Assembly (NCBI GenBank): GCA_964036155.1
Contig: OZ038422.1
Span: 61,403,201 to 61,467,200 of the forward strand
Direction: 5' to 3'
Source of the DNA: Diploscapter coronatus
Taxonomy: Eukaryota; Nematoda; Chromadorea; Rhabditida; Rhabditidae
Length of the DNA stretch: 64,000 nucleotides
In this document: piece after piece, positions 26,067 to 38,600 of the stretch
Layout of the letters: the number at the start of each line of letters is the position of its first letter
Numbering within the stretch: the stretch's first letter is position 1
Position numbers and translations under genes: made by a program
The notes under the pieces: generated by a model
Told to the model about the DNA's origin: nothing
Database searches by the model: none
What the model saw: the letters and a program-made list of their open reading frames with translations, nothing else

Positions 26067-29000
26067 ATGGGCAAAGATAAAGACGAAGACAGGGAAGATC
26101 TACCTCAACCCGGTTAGTTGGTTCGATAAACGAGTTTTGGAAGGGTACCCCTTGTGATTTTTCGCCGAAAATTTTAGACAATTTATACAAATTTCGTAAG
26201 GTCAGGCGTAAACACTAAAAACATCGGATAAAGTAAAGGTAGAAAACAGATTTCGGATATAAGCGGGCGTTAGCCCAGATTGTTACCGATTAGGTGATAA
26301 GATCACCGTATTTAGAGGGTCTTCTAAATTTCGGAGTAGACGGTCACAAGATTGGAAAACTAACAAATTCGTGGCTTATCCTTGGATTTTTAATTTCAAA
26401 AATCATCGTCAAAGTATCATCAGTAGTTCTGGGATTTCCGAAATTTCAATTTGAAGACCTACTTTTTCGATGAAATTTTTCAAAATCGGCTTCATCTTTG
26501 AAATTCCAGGATTTTGAGGGAAAAAACGTAAAATTTAGGGGTAGCTAAGTGAAAACGTATAGTAGTGCTGCACTAATTTAGGAATTTAAATAATCTTTAA
26601 AATTATACGAAATTCTATTGTTTAGAAGATAAAAATGGGATTTTACTATTTCTCTGACATATGATACTCCGGGATTAGAAATTGTGCGAAAAAAGTCGTA
26701 TTTTGAAGAGAAACGAGACTAAAGTTTTTCCGAAATCTTGCAAAATTCGAGAAACCAAATCACACAAAAGTTTTGACCTCTTCTCAACGGTTGCTGAAAT
26801 CTAAACCAAAACAAACTAAAGTATCGAAACGATACATTTCGAATGCGGAAATTTGGAAAATGGTGTTTCATTTTAGAAGGCGAATTCTAAAATTGGCTTA
26901 GATTAGTTAGGAATCCTATTACAGAATAGAAAGGTGGACTTAGAAATGCAAATGTAGTGGTCAGATTTTTAGTTCTAGTAGTCTTGGCGGAAAAAAATAC
27001 TTTATGGTGTCAGGATTTTTCAAAATCTTATATAAGGATAAAATTTTTGAGGTTGGAATTAGAAAAAAAAAATGCTGAGGGTAAAAGTTCAGAATTAAGG
27101 ATGAAGCACAATGAGTGTTTCTAAAAGAGGAGGCTATAGTATCTCAGGGCATTTATGAAGATTAGCATAAATGACACGAATGATACGCGGCTTTATACGG
27201 TGAGTGCGTACGCTTTCTAGTTCTAGCGATTAATGACGAATAAATTAGGCAGAGGGGCTCCCTTTCGAGTATTTCTTCAGTCCGCTAACCGACCAATTTA
27301 TGTATGACGTTCGATTCGAGAATTCCTGTAATTCACGCATCCCTAATTCTCGCAAAACTCCGGTCAATTTCTAGGAGAATCAGAATGACGAATTAGATAT
27401 TTTGCGAAATATTGAGGAAAAATGAGGTAAAATTCGAATTTATTGAAAGGAAAAATATGAGGTATGAGTGAATAATTTTCGAAGTATGAAAATTTTGAGA
27501 GTGATATATTTTTCGAACTTCAATTTTTCAAAAATTTGACCCATGAAAGAATTGTAAAAAAATTAGAAAGCGATTTTTTCATTTTTCGAAAATTTTAAAT
27601 TTTCTTTATAGAGCGCCCCGCGACGGACGCTGAGAAGGCTGCTGCGAAGCAGGAAGCTGCTGAGGCGATCAGGAACAAGAAGTTCTTCTCCAGACTATTC
27701 ATTCAGGTCGAAATTTTTTGAACATGTCATTTACGAAGATTACGTTTTCTTATAGATGCAGTACGAGAATTTTTCGTGACATTTTTACAACAATTAGTTT
27801 TCTAAAGATAATTCTGGATTAAGACAAAGACCCTGTAAAAGTTCAACTTTTCTTTCACAATTTACCGAAGGAAATTGTTTTTTTTTGTAGAAGCAGTACG
27901 AAAATAAGGCTGACTTCATATCCTCTTGTGCAAATTCATTCGAAAAATGATGACGCAAAAGCATGGTAAAAAATAAGAAAAAGATTCATTCTTTCCCAGA
28001 AAGACTTGATCTAATATCATAATAAGTAGATGAACGTTTAAATATTATAAAGATTATCTTTGACATTTTCAAAAATTGAAAATTATGGAAGAAAAAACCT
28101 ACATTTTTGAAAAGGGGTCAAAAATGTTTAAATTTATTTTTTGGAGATATACAAATTTTCAGACCGCTCGCAAAGTGGGTCTCGTCGAGTACACGAAAAT
28201 CGAGCCGTCCTTCCAGGCTAGTTAAAAAATGCCCAAAAATCACAAATGTCATCCCAAAAACCGAAAATGATCGAAAGTGACCCCGAAAATTTTCATGAAT
28301 AATTTTATTTTCCTGGGCTCCTTAATGAATCCATGGAAAAATAAGGCCTATCTTAAGCCCAAAACACTTCATTTTTAACCGAAAAAGTGCACGGCTTGAC
28401 TCTCGAGAAAAATACGCGTTTATAGCGGGGAAATATGCAAATATACGGCTAATTTATCGGTTTTTGCGAATTATTTTTGCTGAAAAATCTAACTATGGAT
28501 CTTTTTGCAAAGCATATTTGAGGAAAGTAGAATTTTCAGGAAGCTATTAACAAAGTGATACGCTATCACCAAAACATCTACGATATCGTCGATAAAGTTG
28601 AAGTTCTGGCTCAGGTTAGAAAAATGTTTTAACTTTAAAAAATTGAAAATTACTCAAATTGTTGAAAGATACCCGATTTTTTAAAAGTTATGTCTTCATC
28701 AGGAAGAAAAATTCAAACTGGCAAAATTCTGGTTCAAAATGTTCTGAATTTAACCTTACCCAGGTCCTTTTATGGTAGAGGTATTTTCGAATTTTCGAAG
28801 AACGTCATAAGAATTTTACCTTTGAATTTTGACCTATCAAAAATAACCACGCAAAGTGCGCGGCCTAATCGAAAATTTACCAGGCAAAAGTTCAGAGGAA
28901 ATTTTTAAAAGGTAGAAAAAATTCAAGGACTAGAAAATAAAGTACAGTAGGAAGATTCTTGAATATAGCAAATTTTCCCTAGCTTTTGAGGTCAACACTT

Positions 29001-31926
29001 AGAATTCAAAATATCTTTGTGGTTTGGTTATTTTCGGTCTTTCTAGGAAAATACTTGAAATTCTAAATTTTATACGGAAAATAGGCTGAGAACGATGAAA
29101 ATATAGATTTGAAAAGTTTATAAAGTTGAAAAAGTTTTAAATAAAAAAGGGTACCGTCTGGTACGCCCTCTGAAAATTTGATGCGGCAAAACTCGTTGAA
29201 AGGTTAATCCGGTGGCCTCATTTCGCTTGCAACGAGAAAACAATCTCGCCCCTCAAAAATCCGGCAACACTTTCAAAAATTGCGCAAATTTTTAAATGTA
29301 CCAGCCGGTTTTGAAGGGCTATGCTTAAGCGTGGGGTGATGCAAATTTCTAAGGATGGTCAAAAGTAGTAAACTTTGCACGAAACGTGCGATTTCTGAGG
29401 ACCCTCTTGAGCTGAATTCTGAATCGAAGTACGTCATTCGAAATGCTCAAAGAAATAATAACACTTTAGGATTCAAATTTGAATTTTTGAACACGACCCT
29501 AGAAATTTCGGAAGAATGACGAGATTTTTTGAAAAAAGTGCGTTTGAATCAAAAATCGAGGTTTTCAAGAAGGATAAGAAATTTGAGAATAACGCATCGT
29601 ATACAATATATTCAAATTTAAATTTTAAATTAGAATTTTAGCAATTTTCTAAGAAAAGTAAAAATGAAGGATTACTGTAATTTCTAAATTTCGAAAAAAC
29701 GAATTTTTGGTATTTCAGCCGGACCGCGAGTTGCTCGAAGGGGGCAAAATTGAACACGACAAGGGCCGCAACCCGTGGGAGTTGGTGGCCTATTCGATGC
29801 GCTGCATGAAGAAGTATCATCAGGAAAACGAGGTTAAGCAAATTGGAATAAAATTCCAAGAAACTGATATTTTATCATTATTTTTCCTTAGAAAATCCTA
29901 TATGAAAGTGGGATCGAAAAAACTTAAAAATTCGAAATTTTTGATAAATCGGCAGATGAACAATAAAAAATTCAGCTAAATTAGAGATTTGTCAATCGAT
30001 GCGTTAGCTTTATGGGAAGAAAATTTCGTTTTTTAGAAAAGGTGATAAATTTTGATTTTATCTTTAGGAAAAGACCCTGGACAGATATGCGCAGGTGGCC
30101 GACAAAATTGCCCAGAAGGAACGCCATCATCAGCCGCTTTGTAGGGATTTTCTAATGTTTAAAAATGATTTTAAAAATTAATTTTTCTAGCCTCTAAGAT
30201 TTTGATTTTTCGCCAAAATAACTGATTTTTATAAAGAGTTAAATTTTTGTTTTTTACTTATGAAAAAGGGTGAGTTTGAAAACTTGATAAGAAAAAATTT
30301 CGGCTCCCTGGATAGTCACCACTCCTTTCTGAGGAATGGTATGAAGAAACGAAGGGTCAAAATAAAAAATTTTTTAAATTTCACAGGTCGTCTCCACATC
30401 CGAAAGATGCGTTTCTACGTGAGCCGTCGCGCTGAGAAACTGAACGAAGACATTAAAGACATCAACAACCTGCTCACCATGGTCGATCAGTCCAGGCAAC
30501 AAGTGGGCGAAAATATTCATAGTTTTGAGTCCTATGCTTAATCATTAAGAAGGATTTTTGGGAAGACAATGATATGCCAAAATGAGACCATTTTCTGGGT
30601 TTTGGGTCCTTTTCTAAAACATGGAGGTAGATTTTTGGAGCGTCGAAACGAAAATGCTAGAACAGGAGTTTTGGGAGAAATTTGTGATAGGTGAAAGTTT
30701 TAATTTTGAAAATGAAACCTGAAATAGAAATAGAAATCTAGCACCGTACATCACAAAATTTTGCAGACTTCAACGAAAAGTACGAAGCTCAGAAAATTGC
30801 AAGTGCATTCTTCCGGAAGAATTGCCAAATGAAATCATGCTGCTTTACCTTTCTTCATTTTTATTTCCACTTTTATTCAAAAACAGCTAAAATTTGGGGA
30901 AGTTTGAAAAAAGCGAGCATTTTTCTGCCTTCCAAAATTTCATTCCGGTAAATAAAATATTCGAAAGAGAAGCGTGTTGTGAAAGCTTTTTACAGGAACT
31001 ATTTTGAGGTGATGTGGGGTAAACATAAACTTTAGAATGAAAAATCAGAAGGATAAAACAAATTTTTAAAAAATCAGAAGAATGAAACAAAATTAGGAGA
31101 GTCGAGAAATTTTTTTTATTTAGCTCAAAAGCTCGAAAACGTTGCCCGAAATCAAACAGACCGGCGAGCGCTACAGGAAAATGATCATCGCCTTCAATGA
31201 AAAGGTGGGATAACAAGAATGAAGTAAAACAGCTTTTTTCCAGGGCCAAGAGCTACAGAGCTGCTACGACGAGCTGCCCACCATCTATTGCTTCCATCAG
31301 CAGGAAATTGTCTCGGTTAGTCTTTTTCTGATTTTTCTTTTGATCCTCTTTTTGGAGAAATATTTTGGTTTTCCTGAAAAAAATCAGATAAATTATGGCC
31401 TCTTTAAAAATCAGAAAATAATCTTTGATTTCTTGGAAGGAATAGGAAAATATCATAAAGATATTCTTGAAAATGATAGCATAGTCTTGGGAATAAAGTT
31501 GTTAAGAAGAAAATGTAATAGAAATAAAATAATCGGCTAAACTGGCTACTTCCTGGAAAACATTCAACGATAAACTATTTCAATTTTTGGCCCCTAAAAG
31601 GTTTATTTCAGACACGTTTCGATGCATAAAAAAGTTGACAATTTTACGGGAAAATCTCGTAATTTTGCCCCGAACTGAAAATGACACTTTTGAGTAGGAA
31701 GTTATTGGAAAACAGTGGTTTTTAGGGTTCCAAATAAAGAATTATAAAAATATGGGGATGAACATCCAAACTACATTCTCATTATTTGAAAAGTAAAATA
31801 ATTAAAGAAATGAAAAAAGCTAGAGACTTAAAAAATGTTCAGTTCTTCAAAGAGCTCGCCGTCCTGCATCGCCACAAGTATAACACGATCTACGAGGCCC
31901 GTCTGCGACTCGGTTACAAGCAATGA
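26067..31926 (+). CDS. BAR-domain membrane-curvature protein
   Basis: Ten exons (about 26067-26112, 27612-27705, 28163-28216, 28540-28614, 29719-29830, 30068-30139, 30388-30503, 31121-31203, 31243-31315, 31841-31926) join in frame to roughly 265 residues. The N-terminus is charged (MGKDKDEDRED). It is followed by a helix FFSRLFIQ, then TARKVGLVEYTKIEPSFQ and long heptad-like helices, ending in FHQQEIVSFFKELAVLHRHK. The order of a basic first helix, three long coiled helices and a final L/F-rich helix matches amphiphysin/BIN-type BAR domains, which bind and bend membranes during endocytosis and trafficking. No SH3 domain is visible and the length fits a BAR-only protein. The third intron uses a GC donor (28217-28218). 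Failure to splice it would add Ala-Ser and a stop. A polyadenylation signal is at 32002-32007. Confidence 0.75.
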
Positions 31927-32653
31927 AATCCAGGATTCAAGGGAAAAAATCCGGTACGGTAGTCAGCAGACATCTCAGTCACCCAAAACTCATACACATT
32001 GAATAAAAATGCATTTCTCGCCAGTTTCTTTTATATGAATTTTTACTGTTTTTAAGAGAAATTAAAAAAAAATTATTTTCCTTCTGAAAATCTTGTTTTT
32101 CGAATAAAATGATGCTAAATTTGTGAGGAAGTTATGCTAATTTTGGCGACATTTGGACAATTTTCGGATAGAAAACGCAAATACTCAAATTGCAATTTTT
32201 CCTAGACGAGTTTTTTGGATCGGCCTCCTGCGAAAGCTTGAAATTTTGGTGGAATTGACGGCTATGAAAGTTGTAGGGAATTTTGAGCTTCATAAAAGTT
32301 TCCGTCAGGCCGACCCTGGAAAATCGACGAAAAAGTATGCTTCAAAGGTAACCAAAATGGTATAAAATCCGTGCCCTTGAGTCGGCAACTTTTCGAAAAA
32401 CGCGAAAAATCAATCACCAAATAAAAACTAACAGAAAGTATATCACTATCTACAAAAATCGTGATATTAGAGTACCCTTTACAAGATTGCAAATTTGAGA
32501 GTTTTCAATTTTCAAGAACAAATCAATGATGGAGTTTATCAGTTTTCCTTTTTGTCTAGAGATTTTGTTGAGATGTCTGGTTTTTTGGGGGGAAAGGTGA
32601 GGTTGACCTGATCTTCATTCTGGAATTTTCCGATTAAGATTTTTTTTTCCGAC
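31927..32653. other. Convergent 3' spacer between the BAR gene and rpn-6
   Basis: No coding exon seen. It holds the 3' untranslated region and AATAAA (32002-32007) of the plus-strand BAR gene and the 3' end of rpn-6 on the minus strand. The rest is AT-rich. Confidence 0.5.
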
Positions 32654-35600
32654 TCAGGCGTGTTTATTCGAGGAGTTGACTCGCTTCTTTTCCTTGTTCT
32701 TCTCCTGTTTCTTGTCGCCCGCCTTCTTGTTGCCCGATTTTTCCTCTTTTCCCTCAACTTTGGGCGCCCTCGTCGCGTACGTGTAGAGGTCGTCGATGGT
32801 CTGGAAATCGAATCTTCGATAAATTTATGCTAATTTTCTAGAAATCCTACCGTATTCATGGTGCCGATCATGACGGCTGCTTGCTTGTAGACGCCAACCG
32901 GCTCGGGCTCATCGTAGATGATCACCGTCTCTGCTTGCTGGTCTATGCAGCCTGGAAAAATGAATAATTTTTAAAAACTGGCTTCTTCTCCGAAATTATT
33001 CCCAATCTTTCAAGAAATTATTCTTATTCGAATGTTCTAGAGCTTCTAATTTTTTCTCGAAATGTTACATTTTAACGCTCTGAAACAGTTTTATTCTTTC
33101 CGGAAGTTTTCAAACATTGGGTTTGACAAGAATTTCAATTTTCTCTGCATGATCCCGAACTCTTCAGAATTCATAAAAAATATCGTACCTCTGATAGTCT
33201 TGTCAAGAATCATGGTGGCGATGGTTTTTTCGACGAGCCCTTTGCTCAGCCGCACTTTGTGCGCAACGTACGACAATTCGACCTCGTTGTACGGCTCCAG
33301 GATGCGCGAGATCTCCTGGAAAAATCAGATTTCCCCAAATCAATTTTTCAAAATTTTATCAATTCCTGATCAAAAATGATCGATTTTTTTCCAATCTATT
33401 GATGCTTCCTAAATTTTCAAACCCCCCGACCTTCTGTATCATTTTGTCCTTGAGGGCTTGCTGCTGACGGTCGACGACGGGATCCTCGACTAGTTCAGCT
33501 TTGTACGCCTCGATCACCTCAAAGTTGTTCATTTATCGCTTTTTGAAGAATAAATTAAATCGATTTTTTAATTCTACTATTCAATTTTCAGAAATTTGTT
33601 ATTCTATCAAAAATTCAACCCTTTTCAATTTCCATCAATCCTTCAAATTTATTTTTAAAAAATTAAGCTTTTCGAAAATCATCCCTACCTCATTGTACAG
33701 CTTGAGACTCCTCTCCTCGAAAGCCTTGGCCAATTGCTTGACCGCGCTGATGGACGGTCCGCTGTAGGCGGCCGCCTCCTTCGTTGACAACATCACCGGC
33801 ACGGCCGCCGCGCCATCTGTCAGAATCTACAATTTTCCAGATTTTTGTAAAAAGTTTTTAAAAACTACTGTTCTCCACTATTCTAGAATTATTGTCTTTC
33901 AGAATCTTCTCGAATTCTTCAAAATTTGTTCTAGACATTTCAGAATTCTGGAAAGTTGCATTTTAACCTTTCTAGAATTTCATGCTTCTCTATAATTTTC
34001 TGAAACAGTTACATATTTCGAGAATTTAAAAAAAAAAAAAAAAAAAAAATTTCTCTAAATTTTTCCCACAGAACATTTCCAACTAACCTTGCACAGACAC
34101 ATGTATTTGACTGCTCGAATCGCCTCCACATGATCGCCCAACTGGCGATAGTCCTCCAGGGCCTGTGATTTAGTTAATTAGCCAAACGATCTTAAGACAG
34201 TCTGTGAGAGAATCAACTCTCTATAAAGAAGGGAGTGACCAATAGCAAAAGTTCCGTTTTTTGAGGTTTTTTTTTGGTATTAACTAACTATATTCGACCT
34301 AAGAATCATAATTCCGGACCTTTTCCGACATTTTCAACTTCGGGTTCGGGTACCGGTCTAGACCTTTTCGTGTTATGTATCATTCGAAGGCGGTTACGAA
34401 GCTAATTATTATGGAAAAACTGCTTGAAAAACGGAATGATAATCTCGATTTACGATCAAAAACGTCAAAAAGTGGATCTTTCAGCCTGACCGGTACTTCC
34501 TTTTTTTTTCGAAAAAATCGAACTTGAACTGAACTTCCAGACAGTTCGGAGTTCAGTTTAGTTCGTACAACCCTGATTAAAAGGAATATTTATTTCAGTT
34601 AAAATGTTCCCTCATCACTTTTGGATGTCTTCGAGAGTTGTCTGTATAATGTGCATTGGAATTGAACTATTATTTCACTTTATTGAATACACTTTCTATA
34701 TGAAATCTGAGATTACTATAATCAAGCTTTATTTTATGTTAATTTTTCCGACTTCACACCATTTATTCGTTTGTGGATCGTATTCCTCGATTGAATTTTG
34801 AGATCTAAATTAACAAATATTTCGTATAAAGATAAAGATATGCAAAATCTCAGCTCACCCTCCGATTGCATACAATTTCCCGTTAGCGAAAATGAGCGAA
34901 TGACAATGTCTTGCATATTTCATATCAGCGATTTGAGAAATTCGACTGTCAACTGGAGCTGAGGGGTCGAAACACAGGCAGGATTTGAATGTATTACCAC
35001 TAAATATAATGATACGTCACTTAGAGATGAGGCCCTTACTTTGATCTTTTGTTCTAATAATTTCGAGAAGCTTATAACATTCTAAATTGAATAACTTAAA
35101 TAACGCTCTGAACTTTTCTTCTTCAAACATCTTTTTCGTTTTATTATGAAAATTCGAAATTACTAAAGCGCAGATGTTTGTGCTGTTATAATTGAATTTC
35201 TTTAAGACATACGTTTTTGTGGCCGCACGATTTTAAGCTATCAAAAATCTAGAAATTTCAATTAAACAAAAGTAAAATTCTTCATATTATAGCTTGTTAG
35301 AATACTCTATAATCTTTATATATTTTTCATAATTCTATATATTCTCTTTGACGTGATAATTTTAAAAAAAAATTAATGATTAGGTAAAGTTTGCATTGAA
35401 ATTACAATTTTATGAGATTACGTTGACTTTTATGACTTTTTATTGTTTAAATTTCGATTTCGAATTGTTGAATCTAAAATGTGAGATAATTCTGAGTTTG
35501 ATATTCGACCATACCGTTACTCCATTACATAACATTAAAAAATGTTGAATTTGTTCAATTAGAACTATTCTTTTTAATTAACTGGATTTTCAGAAAGACA

Positions 35601-38600
35601 TGTTGTATAAAGCATTGAACATCGATATTCACATTTGGAACGCAATAAAATGCATGTATATGCAATCAGTTATTTCAAAAATAGCTTTAAAATTTGAAAC
35701 AAACTAACATTTATAATATAATAAAATAAAATTTGTAATATGGAACGGAAGGATTTTGCTTACGTTGCTAGTTGATTCTTAGTCATTCACGCAATATAAT
35801 TTGAAATCTGAGTTTCTTTTGGCCTTTCCTAAGAAACCATCTGTTAGCATCATTGTCTAAAAAATTAAAGTATAACACCGAACAGCGCAAACTTTATTAA
35901 AAGCTGTTATCTTTAATTTTCCTTCTCATAATTGCTAATAATTCATTACTTTCGAAAAATATTTTAAATGTTAATGCAAAGGAATAGGGTTTAAGCGGAA
36001 CACATTCTCAAGTATGATATTCATTTTCTGAATGATAATCTTATCGATACGTGTTTAATTCGTCGAAATTCATCATAATTTTAAGTTTAAATATCTATTA
36101 TGCGTATTTTAGATTGTTTCTAAAGTAGCTTGAGATGTGCGACAATTCCAACTTCCCAATCGAAACATGGCCCTGGTTATTTCCGATACAAAGGGCGTGT
36201 GGATTCATATCATTGATATTATCTGCAATATCTATCACATTAATCTTGACGAAATCGCCAAATACTATGAAGGACTATAAATATTTGATTTTGGCAGTAC
36301 AAATATCCACAACACTCGCCGATATATCGATAAATCTATTGGGGAACCTCGTCGCATTATTTCCAAGTAACCATTTTTGCTAAAGGATGTTCAAAATAAG
36401 ATTTAAGAACAGAGTCTGTGAGAAAATCATTTAATTATCTAGCTAATGAGGGGGTGATCAGTAGTGTACCAGTGAGTGTGCATAACCACGGACAAAGCCC
36501 TAAATCGTCATTTTCAAGTAGAGTGTGATCAGATACCACCAAAAACCCACCGAAAAGACAACACTTTTGTCAACTGGTTATTCCTTGTCTAAGCATCTCA
36601 AAGAAACTGTTTTAGGGTGCGTTCAGACTTTGTTCGCTATAGAACGAACATGGCGAAATAACGTTATTTGTGGAGAGAGCGCAGAATGCGGATGCTTCTC
36701 TGACTCTTTTACGAAACAGCCCTATTTCATCATGTTCGTCCTAAAATGAACTGTCTGAACGGGCCCTTAACATATGAATTAAGTTAATTAAGGATTAAAA
36801 TTAAATTTTAGTGTTCGGATTCCAAGCTAATGGCTTGCAAGGATCATTAATACCAGCGAATTTTATCGGGGTAAAAGTGTAAAAAATCGTGCTCTTCTTT
36901 TCTAGTTATTCTCGAAAAATTCAAATATATTTTTATTATATTACCGTGAAGTTCCTAATTATAAAGTCCGCAAGCTCCGTTCACTTTATGAAGCAAAAAT
37001 TGATAACATTTTTGATTCTTCGTTAATTACCGTGTTAATTAGGAAATTTCGCGGGAAATGTTCTTCTACAAATATTCAAATATGCTTATGGGCGAACGAA
37101 TTGCGCTATTAAAAGCTGTGAAATCAGTCTAGAACTGTCCTGGAACCGTTTGAAAATTAGTCGTCAACGAAATTTCGAAAAAAAAAAAAAAAAAAAAAGA
37201 ATTTCTAGAACTCCAGGGAGGTTCCGCTCAAAAGCATCTAGTATATTCCTGTAGATCTGAATGTGCTGCATATTTTAGAGCAAAAAAAAATTTTTAATTA
37301 TCAACGCCAAACGACGATAACCTGTTTGAAAGTCACTGTATGAACGCCCCCTTAGGAGTGTGCGAAATTCCGGCATCTCTTTCTTTTCCCCACAAGCTTA
37401 CTCCCTTTTCTGCTCGCCTCATTCGGAATACCGATGAGAGAACACAGACGAGGTGAGGCTCGCGGGAGATAGAGTGAGCTCATGGAGAAAAGAAAGAGAC
37501 GTCGGAATTCCGAGTACGAATTCCGCATACTCTTGAAAAGTATTTCAGGGATCAATATGCGCATTACATTTGTGGAATTTGGCAATAATTGCCCTCACAT
37601 TTTATTATCGACATAAAAAGCTATGCATATCGGATTGTGTAGTTTAAATTGCTCTTCTTTTCTGATTATGACATTTTAAAATTGCAGATATTCATATTAC
37701 CCGAAGCTTGGGTAAAATTAGGTTTAATATGCCTAATTGCATTTATAGGATGCTGCGTAGTATGTTCATGTTTCTTCAATTTAACTGGAGACGATCTCAT
37801 GGTGTATCTAAATCAGGCAAGTTTTTATAAAATATTGATTTCACGTCACAACATGGGTGTTGCTAACATTTTGCATATCTCCTCTCCCAGGCTCAACCCT
37901 CGGGAAATGGTATGCAACATTATTGTTGCCACTTAAAAAAAAGAAATTTCTAAACAGCATGACTCAAATCTTCACATGATATACGGTGCTCTCGTCTCTT
38001 TTCTTTTTCTCGAGAGGATCTGGAAAACTTTCCAAGCTATTTCTCTCGCTTTTCTGCTTAACACTCATACGCCCGACGCACTATCGTGTGTGAAATGTTC
38101 ATCCCTGTTCAACAGTCACAATAAAACAATAATTTCAGTCTTATCCGCATGCAACTTGTTTAACCAATGTTCCAAACATCGCAATATACAATTTAGAAGT
38201 GATAGTAAGTTATATAAACAGCTTTATTCTATATGCATTAATAATTAAATTCAACACTCAACATTTCTAAATAGATTTCAGCACATGAATCCAATGATAA
38301 TTTATATCTGATAAATATTTTTAAAAAAAACACCTAAATCTTTGAAATTTAGCCATATTTCAAATTAGTGATATTAATTTGTAACCTAGCTCTTTGTGCA
38401 GGATTTATATTATGCAGCATTGGGATTGTTCACACCTTTATGATTATAGCACCAAATTCGAAAAAGTCTACCCATCTCTCACAGAGAACCATCCACGCTC
38501 AGCGAAATGCAATTTTGTCGATGTTTGTTCAGGTTAGAAATAGAAAACGTTAATTTTTAAAAGTAGCCACCAAATAGCACTCTCAATCATCTATGAGATG

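Noticed and set aside
34604..34801. Hydrophobic 65-codon plus-strand frame in the rpn-6 intron
   Set aside because: It overlaps the Kelch exon on the minus strand, which has clear motif support.
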